Below are positions 1 through 7,135 of a stretch of DNA of 8,118 nt, piece by piece. The stretch spans positions 1 through 8,118 of the forward strand of contig JALWTZ010000092.1 of the NCBI GenBank assembly GCA_026993285.1. The letters are read 5' to 3'. A program made the position numbers and the translations under genes. The DNA comes from Lysobacterales bacterium (GTDB lineage: Bacteria; Pseudomonadota; Gammaproteobacteria; Xanthomonadales; S139-57). A model generated the notes under the pieces. That model was not told where the DNA came from. It saw only the letters and a list, made by a program, of their open reading frames with translations, and did no database searches. The stretch's first letter is position 1. Each line of letters begins with the position of its first letter.

Positions 1-35
1 AAGCCGCATTCCACCATTGGACTTGAACGGGTTCC

Positions 36-61
36 GGTGCAATACACTGCGCTATTGCACC
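36..61. repeat. Hairpin-forming inverted repeat
   Basis: GGTGCAATA at 36-44 pairs perfectly with TATTGCACC at 53-61 around an 8-base loop. The arms and loop resemble a GC-rich intergenic palindrome (GGTGCGCAATA...TATTGCGCACC type) that I recall as common between genes of many Proteobacteria; that resemblance is from memory. No T-tract follows, so it is not a classic terminator. Confidence 0.6.
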
Positions 62-94
62 CTGCGATGCTGACTGCTTCAGCTCAGGCCGGCC

Positions 95-165
95 GGGAGC
101 GTACTGCGCAGTACGTCACTGGACGGGCAGGGTTCTCACAACGCAGAGATACGGAAAACAAGCCG
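95..165. repeat. Structured intergenic repeat, copy 1
   Basis: This 71-base stretch matches 243-311. Both copies open with GGGAGCGTAC, continue with GTACGT followed by an AC dinucleotide, and close with a 27-base block (139-165 here) that differs at only one position. Copy 1 carries a perfect 16-bp palindrome, CGTACTGCGCAGTACG, at 100-115. The middle part is more diverged than the ends. It looks like a member of a dispersed intergenic repeat family rather than coding sequence. Confidence 0.7.
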
Positions 166-185
166 ATCAGTATCTTTTTTGTACA

Positions 186-211
186 GCTCCCGTTTTGGGC
201 GAGCGGTTTTT
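186..211 (+). terminator. Weak terminator-like hairpin
   Basis: GCTCCC (186-191) can pair with GGG-C-GAGC (197-204, one bulged C) around a GTTTT loop, and a TTTTT run follows at 207-211. This could end transcription coming from an upstream gene outside the window. The stem is short and bulged, and it also abuts the second repeat copy, so it may simply be part of that element. Confidence 0.25.
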
Positions 212-242
212 CGTAGATCCAGGCGCGCGGGCTGGATCACGA
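211..242. repeat. Bulged inverted repeat leading repeat copy 2
   Basis: GATCCAG (216-222) and CTGGATC (232-238) form a perfect 7-bp stem with a 9-base GC-rich loop. The stem extends outward by TCGT/ACGA if A215 is bulged, giving 11 paired positions. It lies directly against the GGGAGCGTAC start of repeat copy 2. Copy 1 has only a GC-rich GGCCGGCC palindrome (87-94) in the equivalent place. Confidence 0.6.
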
Positions 243-311
243 GGGAGCGTACATCAAGTACGTGACCGAGTGAGACAGTCTTTGCAACACAGAGATACGG
301 AAAACAAGCCG
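243..311. repeat. Structured intergenic repeat, copy 2
   Basis: This is the 69-base partner of 95-165, in the same orientation. Its distal 27-base block (285-311) matches 139-165 at 26 of 27 positions. The central dyad is reduced here to CGTAC-ATCAA-GTACG at 248-262, a stem-loop rather than a continuous palindrome, so the pairing potential is kept although the loop bases changed. The copy ends about 20 bases before the candidate yebC promoter. Confidence 0.7.
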
Positions 312-328
312 TCCAAAACCCGATGGCA

Positions 329-337
329 TGGTAAAAT
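329..337 (+). promoter_or_regulatory. Candidate extended -10 promoter of yebC-ruvCAB
   Basis: TGGTAAAAT at 329-337 fits the sigma-70 extended -10 pattern TGnTAnAAT. No good -35 element sits 16-18 bases upstream, which extended -10 promoters can tolerate. Transcription would begin near 344, leaving a leader of about 30 bases before the yebC ATG at 374. It is the best promoter match in the upstream region. Confidence 0.4.
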
Positions 338-373
338 CCGCCCGTTCGAACGCATACCAACCACAGGTGACAC

Positions 374-1114
374 ATGGCAGGACACAGTAAATGGGCCAAT
401 ATCCAGCACCGCAAGAAGGCGCAGGATGCCAAGCGGGGCAAGATCTTTACCCGCATCATTCGTGAAATCACCATCGCAGCCCGTCAGGGCGGTGGTGATC
501 CGGAGTCCAACCCGCGCCTCAGGCTGGCGGTGGAAAAGGCCAATGGCGCCAACATGCCCAAGGACAACATCGAGCGGGCCATCAAGAAGGCCACCGGCGA
601 GCTGGACGGGGTCAACTACGAGGAAGTGCGTTACGAAGGTTATGCGCCCGGCGGTGTGGCGGTGATGGTGGATTGTGTCACCGACAACCGCAATCGCACA
701 GTGGCCGAGGTGCGCCATGCCTTCTCCAAGCACGGCGGCAGTCTGGGTACGGATGGCTCGGTGGCCTATCTGTTCAGCAAGATTGGTGTATTGAGTTTTG
801 CGCCGGGCAGTGATGAAGACACCATCATGGACGCCGCCCTGGAAGCCGGCGCCGAGGATGTGGTGACCGAGGAAGACGGCTCCATCGAGGTGACCACCAG
901 CCCGGATGATTTTCTTCAGGTCAAGGAAGGCATGGAGGCCGCCGGCCTGCAACCCGATGATGCCGAGGTGACCATGCGCCCGGCCACCTGGGTGGAACTG
1001 GATGCCGAGGCGGGCCGCAAGATGCTCAAGTTTCTCGACATGGTGGAAAGCCTGGATGATGTGCAGGATGTCTATCACAACGCCGAGATTCCTGCCGAGG
1101 CATACGAAGGTTGA
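374..1114 (+). CDS. yebC: YebC/PmpR family (TACO1-like) protein
   Basis: The 246-residue product has the length of E. coli YebC and the family's hallmark N-terminus, MAGHSKWANIQHRKKAQDAK, followed by the conserved segment with GGDPESNPRLR (about 41-51) and AVEKANGANMPKDNIERAI (52-70). YebC proteins are cytosolic, three-domain proteins. They were long annotated as DNA-binding regulators, and recent work on YebC/TACO1 proteins supports a role in relieving ribosome stalling at proline-rich stretches. The ATG at 374 is preceded by AGGTGA (365-370) with unusually short spacing, and the conserved N-terminus confirms the start. It heads the gene run, and its TGA touches the start region of ruvC. Placement upstream of ruvC is conserved in many Gammaproteobacteria. 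Confidence 0.97.
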   Translation: MAGHSKWANIQHRKKAQDAKRGKIFTRIIREITIAARQGGGDPESNPRLRLAVEKANGANMPKDNIERAIKKATGELDGVNYEEVRYEGYAPGGVAVMVDCVTDNRNRTVAEVRHAFSKHGGSLGTDGSVAYLFSKIGVLSFAPGSDEDTIMDAALEAGAEDVVTEEDGSIEVTTSPDDFLQVKEGMEAAGLQPDDAEVTMRPATWVELDAEAGRKMLKFLDMVESLDDVQDVYHNAEIPAEAYEG

Positions 1115-1122
1115 CCTCAGGC

Positions 1123-1647
1123 GTGCCTGGTTACAGCCGTATTCTGGGCATTGATCCCGGTTCCCGCCGTACCGGCTGGGGGGTGATTGACAGCCGGAAT
1201 GACCACCATGAACTGGTGGCGGCCGGGGTGATTCAGGCCATGCAATCCGGGCAGGATACCGCTTTCCCGGAGCGCCTGCGGGTGATTTTTTCCGAGCTGG
1301 ATGCGCTCATTCGCCAGTGGCTGCCCACGGAAGTGGCGGTGGAACAGGTATTCATGAGCCGCAACGCCGATTCGGCGCTGAAGCTGGGGCAGGCGCGCGG
1401 CGCGGCCATCTGCGCGGCGGTACAGCACGGCCTGCCCGTGCATGAATATGCGCCGAGACTGATCAAGCAGGCCCTGGTGGGCAAGGGTGGGGCGGACAAG
1501 GCTCAGGTGCAGCACATGGTGCGAGTCATTCTTGCCATTGCCGAACCCGTGCAGGAAGATGCCGCCGATGCCCTGGCGGCCGCCATCTGTCATGCCCACA
1601 GCATGCGCACCCGTGGCATTCTGCGGCAGCAGGGCAGGGCATTCTGA
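1123..1647 (+). CDS. ruvC: Crossover junction endodeoxyribonuclease RuvC
   Basis: RuvC is the dimeric, metal-dependent nuclease that cuts Holliday junctions symmetrically after RuvAB branch migration. From the GTG at 1123 the product has 174 residues (E. coli 173). The four catalytic acids of the RNase H-like fold are visible: D11 in ILGIDPGSRRTGWG, E74 in VAVEQVFMSRN, and D146 and D149 in EDAADALAAAICHAHS, matching E. coli D7, E66, D138 and D141. The start is uncertain. The alternative TTG at 1111 overlaps the yebC stop (TTGA) and adds four residues, but has no spaced ribosome binding site. GTG 1123 also has only a weak one (GAAGG ending 12 bases upstream) but gives the family's usual length. 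Thirteen bases separate it from ruvA. Confidence 0.93.
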   Translation: MPGYSRILGIDPGSRRTGWGVIDSRNDHHELVAAGVIQAMQSGQDTAFPERLRVIFSELDALIRQWLPTEVAVEQVFMSRNADSALKLGQARGAAICAAVQHGLPVHEYAPRLIKQALVGKGGADKAQVQHMVRVILAIAEPVQEDAADALAAAICHAHSMRTRGILRQQGRAF

Positions 1648-1648
1648 T

Positions 1649-1654
1649 GGGGGG
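1649..1654 (+). promoter_or_regulatory. Ribosome binding site fixing the ruvA start
   Basis: A run of six G follows the ruvC stop and lies six bases before the ATG at 1661. It selects that ATG over upstream in-frame starts inside ruvC, such as 1487, which would add 58 residues unrelated to RuvA. Confidence 0.6.
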
Positions 1655-1660
1655 CATGGC

Positions 1661-2257
1661 ATGATCGGGCGGATACGGGGCGTGCTGGTTCACAAGGCGC
1701 CTCCCTTTCTGATGGTGGAAGCCGCTGGCTTGGGCTATGAACTGGAAGCCCCGCTGTCGCTGTTTGCCGAGCTGCCGGAAACCGGGCGGGAAGTCTGTTT
1801 GCTGACCCATTTCATGGTCAAGGAGGATCTGCAAACCCTGTATGCCTTCAGCAGCGAAAGCCAACGCGACCTCTTTCGCCTGCTGCTGCGCATCTCCGGC
1901 GTGGGCGGCAAGCTGGCCCTGGCCATGTTGTCGGCCATGAGCCCGACCCAGTTGCAGCAATGCGTGGCCGCCGGAGATATCACCACCCTGTGCCGCATTC
2001 CCGGTATCGGCAAGAAAACCGCCCAGCGGCTGGTGCTGGAGCTGAAGGACAAGCTGGGCCCCGTGCAGGGTACCGGAGCGGAAACCGGCACAGCCGTGGC
2101 CGCGTCCACGCCACTGGCCGAGGCCCGCGCGGCGCTGGAAGCCCTGGGCTACAAGCCTGCCGAGGCCGAACGCATGCTGGCACGGGTGCCGGAAGCCGAC
2201 GGCCTGCGTACCGAAGCGCTGATTCGCCAGGCACTGGCACAATCACTGGGAGGCTGA
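1661..2257 (+). CDS. ruvA: Holliday junction DNA-binding protein RuvA
   Basis: RuvA tetramers hold the Holliday junction in an open square form and recruit the RuvB rings. The 198-residue product (E. coli 203) starts MIGRIRGVLV with the OB-fold domain I (about 1-63). It carries the acidic pin E55-D56 in VKEDLQTLYAF at the same numbering as E. coli. Two helix-hairpin-helix motifs follow in domain II, RISGVGGKLAL (78-88) and RIPGIGKKTAQRL (112-124). A diverged acid- and Ala/Gly/Thr-rich linker (about 135-150) leads to domain III (about 152-198), which binds RuvB. The ATG at 1661 is confirmed by the MIGRIRG start and the G-rich ribosome binding site. The stop is one base before the ruvB ATG, so expression of the two is probably coupled. 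Confidence 0.97.
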   Translation: MIGRIRGVLVHKAPPFLMVEAAGLGYELEAPLSLFAELPETGREVCLLTHFMVKEDLQTLYAFSSESQRDLFRLLLRISGVGGKLALAMLSAMSPTQLQQCVAAGDITTLCRIPGIGKKTAQRLVLELKDKLGPVQGTGAETGTAVAASTPLAEARAALEALGYKPAEAERMLARVPEADGLRTEALIRQALAQSLGG

Positions 2258-2258
2258 A

Positions 2259-3308
2259 ATGGACGAAAGCCCGGAACGCATCATCAGCCCGGAATTGTCA
2301 GAAGAAGACCAGCTGGAGGCCCGAATTCGCCCGCAAAGCCTGGCAGACTACACCGGGCAGCAGGCGGTACGGGAGCAGATGGCCATCTACATCGAAGCGG
2401 CCAGAAAACGCAACGAAGCGCTGGATCATGTACTGATCTTCGGCCCGCCGGGGCTGGGCAAGACCACTCTGGCGCATATCATTGCCAATGAAATGGGCGG
2501 CAACCTGCGGCAGACATCCGGCCCGGTGGTCGAGAAAGCCGGTGACCTGGCCGCGCTGCTGACCAACCTGCAGGAAGGCGATGTGCTGTTCGTGGATGAA
2601 ATCCACCGCCTGAGCCCGGTGGTGGAAGAAGTGCTCTACCCGGCCATGGAAGATTTTCAGATCGACATCATGATCGGCGAAGGCCCGGCGGCACGCTCCA
2701 TCAAGCTGGATCTGCCCCGCTTCACCCTGGTGGGGGCCACCACCCGCGCCGGCTTGCTTACCTCGCCACTGCGTGACCGCTTCGGTATTGTGCAGCGGCT
2801 GGAGTTCTATTCCCACGAGGAGCTGCAACAGATCGTGCTGCGCTCTAGCCGCATCCTGGGCATTGACGCAGAAAGCGATGGTGCGCTGGAAATCGCCCGT
2901 CGCTCCCGGGGCACGCCGCGTATCGCCAACCGCCTGCTGCGCCGGGTGCGGGATTTTGCCCAGGTGCGCGCCGATGGCATCATCACCCGGGCCGTGGCCG
3001 CCGAGGCCATGGGCATGCTGGAAGTGGATGAACGCGGCTTCGACCGCCAGGACCAGCGGCTACTGAAAATCCTGCAGGAAAACTTTGATGGCGGCCCCGT
3101 GGGGGTGGATTCCCTGGCTGCCGCCCTGAGCGAGGAGCGGGGCACCATCGAGGATGTGCTGGAGCCTTATCTCATCCAGCAGGGCTACCTGATGCGCACC
3201 GCCCGTGGGCGCATGCTCACCGCCAAGGCCTGGCGCTATCTGGGCCTCACGCCCCCGGGCCGGGAAGCCGATCTCTTTGCCGGGCAGGAGGGTGAAGCCG
3301 GTGAGTGA
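2259..3308 (+). CDS. ruvB: Holliday junction branch migration ATPase RuvB
   Basis: RuvB is the AAA+ hexameric motor that pulls DNA through the RuvA-bound junction. The 349-residue product shows Walker A GPPGLGKTT (62-70, K68), Walker B DVLFVDEIH (108-116, D113 and E114), sensor 1 GATTRAG (159-165) and the arginine finger R174 in LRDRFGI. The numbering equals E. coli RuvB throughout this core. The C-terminal winged-helix DNA-binding domain includes VGVDSLAAALSEERGTIEDV and EPYLIQQGYLMRTARGR. The protein is longer than E. coli RuvB (336) because of an acidic, glycine-rich tail ending EGEAGE. The ATG at 2259 has GGGAGG (2248-2253) five bases upstream, within the ruvA end. Its last codons overlap the ybgC start by eight bases. 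Confidence 0.98.
   Translation: MDESPERIISPELSEEDQLEARIRPQSLADYTGQQAVREQMAIYIEAARKRNEALDHVLIFGPPGLGKTTLAHIIANEMGGNLRQTSGPVVEKAGDLAALLTNLQEGDVLFVDEIHRLSPVVEEVLYPAMEDFQIDIMIGEGPAARSIKLDLPRFTLVGATTRAGLLTSPLRDRFGIVQRLEFYSHEELQQIVLRSSRILGIDAESDGALEIARRSRGTPRIANRLLRRVRDFAQVRADGIITRAVAAEAMGMLEVDERGFDRQDQRLLKILQENFDGGPVGVDSLAAALSEERGTIEDVLEPYLIQQGYLMRTARGRMLTAKAWRYLGLTPPGREADLFAGQEGEAGE
3286..3291 (+). promoter_or_regulatory. Ribosome binding site deciding the ybgC GTG start
   Basis: A perfect AGGAGG inside the ruvB 3' end lies nine bases before GTG 3301. It supports this GTG over the in-frame ATG at 3205, which would add 32 residues translated from ruvB sequence. Confidence 0.65.
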
Positions 3309-3695
3309 ATTTCGCTGGCCGGTCCGGGTCTACTGGGAAGATACCGATGCCGGCGGTGTGGTCTATCATGCCAGTTACCTGCGCTTTCTCGAGCGGGCGC
3401 GCACGGAATGGCTGCGGGCGGCGGGCATCACCCAGTCCACCCTGGCCGAGCAAAGCGGGCTGGTTTTCGTGGTCAGCCGCATGCAACTGCACTTCCGCGC
3501 CCCCGCACGGCTGGATGATGCACTGGAGATCACCGTGAAGCCTCTGCAGGCCCGCCGGGCCTCGCTGGAACTGGAGCAGCAGATTCTCTGTCAGCAGACC
3601 TGCCTGCTGACCGCGTCGGTCCGTGCCGCCTGTGTCACCGCCGATGCCTTCAAGCCCACACCCATACCTGAATCCATACTGGAGAAACTGCATCG

Positions 3696-3699
<4 letters not shown>
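3301..3699 (+). CDS. ybgC: Acyl-CoA thioesterase YbgC (Tol-Pal associated)
   Basis: YbgC is a cytoplasmic hotdog-fold thioesterase that hydrolyses acyl-CoA esters. In E. coli it has been reported to interact with acyl carrier protein and phospholipid synthesis enzymes; its exact link to Tol-Pal is unresolved. The 132-residue product (E. coli 134) begins with VSEFRWPVRV read from GTG, followed by the family signature YWEDTDAGGVVYHASYLRF. The catalytic aspartate corresponds to D16 (E. coli D18), with H23 nearby, and the active-site helix continues with LERARTEWLR. The GTG start overlaps the end of ruvB as GTGAGTGA and is backed by AGGAGG. The stop overlaps the tolQ start as ATGA. It is therefore the bridge between the ruv and tol genes, very likely translated from the same message. 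Confidence 0.95.
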
Positions 3700-4382
<683 letters not shown>

Positions 4383-4385
4383 ACC

Positions 4386-4796
4386 ATGGCCCGCAAGCGA
4401 CGCAAGCTGCAAGCCCAGATCAATGTCGTGCCCTACATTGATGTCATGCTGGTTTTGCTGATTATCTTCATGGTCACCGCCCCCCTGCTGAATCTGGGCG
4501 TGGAAATCGAATTGCCCGAATCCGATGCCCAGCCGCTGGATGTACAGCAGGAACCTCTGGTGGTGACCGTGGACAAGAACGGTGATTATTTTCTCAACCT
4601 GGATGGCACCGCCGAGCTGGTGGACGAAGCAACGCTGAAGAAGAAGGTCGCTGCTTTCGTGCGCCGAAACCCGAATTTGCCGGTACTGGTAGGCGGTGAC
4701 GAACAGGTGCCCTACGGCATGGTTTTTGAGCTGATGGTCCTGCTGCAGCAGGCCGGAGTGCCCAGGGTGGGCCTGATGAGCGACCCGGAAAGCTGA
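4386..4796 (+). CDS. tolR: Tol-Pal system protein TolR
   Basis: TolR (ExbD/TolR family) is the single-pass inner-membrane partner of TolQ, with a periplasmic domain thought to contact peptidoglycan. The 136-residue product (E. coli 142) has a short basic N-terminus (MARKRRKLQA), then INVVPYIDVMLVLLIIFMV. In this segment D19 is the conserved membrane-embedded aspartate (E. coli D23) needed for proton-driven function. The periplasmic domain starts near residue 36 and includes the family segments VTVDKNGDYFLN and PVLVGGDEQVPYGMVFELMVLLQQAGV. GAAGG ends seven bases before the ATG. It is tightly packed between tolQ and tolA (gaps of three and four bases). Confidence 0.96.
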   Translation: MARKRRKLQAQINVVPYIDVMLVLLIIFMVTAPLLNLGVEIELPESDAQPLDVQQEPLVVTVDKNGDYFLNLDGTAELVDEATLKKKVAAFVRRNPNLPVLVGGDEQVPYGMVFELMVLLQQAGVPRVGLMSDPES

Positions 4797-4800
4797 TCCC

Positions 4801-5700
4801 ATGGGAGAGCGCCTGCTGGACAACCTCAAGGCCATCGGGCTGGCAGTGCTGGTGCATGTGCTGTTGCTGGGTCTGTTGGCACTGGGGCTGAACCCGCCCA
4901 GCAGCAAGGTACAGCCCCCGCGTGCCGTGGTGCAGGCCACCCTGGTGGACATGACCGCCGTGCAACAGGCCCGGAAAGAAAAACAGCGCAAGGAAAAGGC
5001 CGCGCGAAAGCGCAAGCAAGCCGAAGAAAAAAAACGCCAGGAAGAAGCCTACAGGAAGGAACTGGAAAAGAAACTGATCGAACAGCGCAAGCGCAAGCAG
5101 GCCGAAGCCGAGAAAAAACGCCGCCTGCAGGCGAGGAAAAAGGCCGAGGAAAAGAAAAAGCGCGAGCAGGAGAAAAAGCGCAGGGAAAAGGAGCGTCGCC
5201 TGGCGGAAGAACGGCGCAAACAGCAGGAACGGCTGGAAGCCATCGAACGCCTGCGAAAAGCCCGTGAAAAGGCAGAAAAGGAACGCAAACTGGAACAGGA
5301 ACGCCTGAAACAACTGCAGCAGCAACAACAGGCCGCCGAGCGGGCAAGGCAGCAAAAACTGGAGGAAGAACGGCGCAAGCAATTGCTGGCCGCCGAGCAA
5401 AGCCGTCTGGATCAGGCACGCCTGGCCACGCTGGAAGAACAATACATCGCGGCCATTCAGGCACTGGTTACCCAGAACTGGATTCGTCCACCCACGGCGG
5501 AAAAAGGGCTGAACTGCAAGGTACGGGTACAGCAGATTCCCGGCGGGGAAGTGGTGGGTGCTACCGTGATCACGCCCTGTAATGCCGATGAAGCCACGCG
5601 GCGCTCCATTGTCAACGCCGTGATGCGTGCCCAGCCCTTGCCCTACCGTGGCTATGAATCCGTTTTTCGCCGACAATTCACCTTCAACTTTATCTACTGA
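4801..5700 (+). CDS. tolA: Tol-Pal system protein TolA
   Basis: TolA spans from the inner membrane to the outer membrane region and transmits TolQR energy to TolB-Pal. The 299-residue product is much shorter than E. coli TolA (421), mainly in the helical domain. Domain I has one membrane segment (about 11-30) with H19, the counterpart of the E. coli TM histidine H22. Domain II (about 55-205) is a long helix of Lys, Glu, Arg and Gln. Domain III (about 206-299) has the conserved cysteines C239 and C260, expected to form the disulfide known in E. coli TolA, and ends PYRGYESVFRRQFTFNFIY. Domain II makes the coding strand strongly purine-rich and contains an A8 run at 5027-5034. The ribosome binding site is weak (GGAA, 4787-4790), so translation may depend on coupling to tolR. 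Confidence 0.96.
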   Translation: MGERLLDNLKAIGLAVLVHVLLLGLLALGLNPPSSKVQPPRAVVQATLVDMTAVQQARKEKQRKEKAARKRKQAEEKKRQEEAYRKELEKKLIEQRKRKQAEAEKKRRLQARKKAEEKKKREQEKKRREKERRLAEERRKQQERLEAIERLRKAREKAEKERKLEQERLKQLQQQQQAAERARQQKLEEERRKQLLAAEQSRLDQARLATLEEQYIAAIQALVTQNWIRPPTAEKGLNCKVRVQQIPGGEVVGATVITPCNADEATRRSIVNAVMRAQPLPYRGYESVFRRQFTFNFIY

Positions 5701-5709
5701 GGCAGGACC

Positions 5710-7044
5710 ATGAACCCAATGACCCGATCAACGCACAGCCGCATGCTTTTGGCCCACTGGCTGCCGGGCCTGCTGCTGGCCCTGTTGCTGGCATTGCCGG
5801 AAACCGGCCGGGCCGAACTGGAAATCGACATCATTGCCGGTGTGGAAGGCGCCATTCCCATCGCTGTCGTGCCCTTTGAATGGAAGGATGCCGGCCCGCC
5901 ACCCAGCCAGGATATCAGCCGTATCGTGCATGACGACCTGGCCCGCTCCGGCCAGTTCAAGCCCATGCGCACCCATGACATGGCCGATCTGCCGCATGAC
6001 ATGACAGAAGTGAACTTCGCCACCTGGCGCCTGCTGCAAACCGACTACCTTACGGTGGGGCGTATGCAGCCCCAGGCCGGTGGTGGCTATGAAGTGCGTT
6101 TTGAATTGCTGGATGTACATACCGGCCAGCGCCTGCTGGGCTACGCATTGCAGGCCCGTGAAGGAGAACTGCGCCAGACCGCGCACCAGATTTCAGACCT
6201 GATCTATGAAAAAATCATGGGTGTGCCCGGCGCCTTCAATACCCGTATCGCCTATGTGGTGGTCAACCAGCCGGGCCTGCGCCGCTATGCCCTGGCGGTG
6301 GCGGATGCCGATGGTTACGGGCCGCAGTACGCGGTACAGTCCGATGAGCCCATTCTGTCGCCTTCCTGGTCGCCGGACGGGCAGAAGCTGGCCTATGTTT
6401 CCTTCGAGGAAGGGCGCTCCTCCATCTATGTGCAGGATCTCAGAACCGGTCAGCGGGAAAAACTGGCTTCGATGAAAGGCATCAACGGTGCCCCGGCCTG
6501 GTCGCCGGACGGCAGCCAGCTGGCCATGGCCCTGTCGCGCAGCGGCAATCTGGAGATTCATGTCATGGACATGGGCACGCGCAAGCTCAGGCAACTCACC
6601 CATCACTGGGCCATTGACACCGAACCGGCCTGGATGCCGGACGGAAAAACCATCCTCTTCACTTCCGATCGTGCCGGTCGCCCGCGGATCTATCGCATTC
6701 CGGCAGCGGGTGGCAAGGCGGAACGGCTCAGCTTCGAGGGTGACTACAATGCCAAGGCCTCGGTTTCACCGGATGGCAAGCAGGTGGCCATGGTGCTGGG
6801 GCGGGACAATGACTACCGCATCGCGGTACAAAGCCTGGAAACCGGCATCGTGCGTATTCTCACCCCCGGTTTTCTCGACGAATCGCCCAGCTTCTCTCCC
6901 AACGGCAGCATGATCATCTACGCCGCCAGCGAAGCAGACCGGGGCGTGCTGGCAGCGGTGAGCGCCGATGGCCGTGTGCGCCAGCGGCTGGTGCTGTCCA
7001 ACGGTGATGTGCGTGAACCGGCCTGGTCGCCTTACCGAAGGTAA
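5710..7044 (+). CDS. tolB: Tol-Pal system periplasmic protein TolB
   Basis: TolB is the periplasmic protein that binds Pal through its beta-propeller and TolA through its N-terminus. The 444-residue product has a signal peptide: basic residues at R6 and R11, a leucine-rich core (about 19-29) and probable cleavage after GRA (A35). Mature TolB would begin ELEIDIIAGVEGAIPIAVVPF-like, matching the family's TolA-binding start. An alpha/beta domain runs to about 170. The propeller repeats follow, each with a WSPDG-type turn: 220-224, 264-268, 308-312 (WMPDG), 352-356 (VSPDG) and 395-399 (FSPNG), closing at W439-SPY. Downstream ATGs (residues 4 and 12) are alternative starts; M1 or M4 keeps the basic n-region. 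GAGG overlapping the tolA stop (5699-5702) is seven bases from the ATG. Confidence 0.97.
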   Translation: MNPMTRSTHSRMLLAHWLPGLLLALLLALPETGRAELEIDIIAGVEGAIPIAVVPFEWKDAGPPPSQDISRIVHDDLARSGQFKPMRTHDMADLPHDMTEVNFATWRLLQTDYLTVGRMQPQAGGGYEVRFELLDVHTGQRLLGYALQAREGELRQTAHQISDLIYEKIMGVPGAFNTRIAYVVVNQPGLRRYALAVADADGYGPQYAVQSDEPILSPSWSPDGQKLAYVSFEEGRSSIYVQDLRTGQREKLASMKGINGAPAWSPDGSQLAMALSRSGNLEIHVMDMGTRKLRQLTHHWAIDTEPAWMPDGKTILFTSDRAGRPRIYRIPAAGGKAERLSFEGDYNAKASVSPDGKQVAMVLGRDNDYRIAVQSLETGIVRILTPGFLDESPSFSPNGSMIIYAASEADRGVLAAVSADGRVRQRLVLSNGDVREPAWSPYRR

Positions 7045-7106
7045 CCCGCAGCAGACCGGTGATGGGCAACAGAACTGTCATTTGAACCGGTGATCGGAAA
7101 AAAACG

Positions 7107-7129
7107 GGGGAAATTTCAGTTTTTTCCCC
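7107..7129 (+). repeat. Inverted repeat after tolB (possible weak terminator)
   Basis: GGGGAAA (7107-7113) pairs with TTTCCCC (7123-7129) around a nine-base loop. An alternative pairing of the upstream A-run (7098-7104) with the T-run (7120-7125) is also possible. There is no T-tract after the stem, so it does not look like a standard terminator, but it could attenuate read-through from tolB or stabilise the message end. Confidence 0.4.
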
Positions 7130-7135
7130 TCATGA

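Larger units (their letters stand above)
1..328. other. Non-coding region upstream of yebC
   Basis: No recognisable gene or gene end lies in this stretch. One forward frame is open from the window edge to a TAG at 214-216, but its translation runs through repeat sequence and resembles no family I know. The region is instead rich in dyads: a 9-bp stem at 36-61, a 16-bp palindrome at 100-115, a bulged 11-bp stem at 211-242 and a short stem at 248-262, plus a direct repeat pair (95-165 and 243-311). No LexA-type box (CTGT-N8-ACAG) is visible, so SOS control of the downstream ruv genes from here is not supported. The upstream neighbour lies outside the window. Confidence 0.7.

Noticed and set aside
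1..216. An open forward frame from the window edge to the TAG at 214-216, possibly the 3' end of an upstream gene
   Set aside because: The frame runs through the hairpin and repeat copy 1, and its translation shows no familiar C-terminus. It most likely stays open by chance.
1..373. LexA (SOS) box ahead of the ruv genes
   Set aside because: No CTGT-N8-ACAG pattern could be found in the upstream region or in the yebC-ruvC junction.
254..1078. A 274-codon minus-strand open frame opposite yebC
   Set aside because: YebC in the forward frame is conserved end to end. The antisense product is His/Gly-rich and unrecognisable.
1487..1660. Longer ruvA starting at ATG 1487
   Set aside because: The extra 58 residues are out-of-frame ruvC sequence. 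RuvA proteins start MIGRIRG, which matches ATG 1661 with its G-rich ribosome binding site.
3205..3300. Longer ybgC starting at ATG 3205
   Set aside because: The added 32 residues come from ruvB read in another frame. GTG 3301 has a perfect AGGAGG and gives the family length.
4594..5676. A 360-codon minus-strand open frame opposite tolA, very rich in Phe and Leu and looking like a membrane protein
   Set aside because: The Phe/Leu bias is simply the reverse complement of the Lys/Glu/Gln-rich TolA helix. The forward frame has clear TolA domains.
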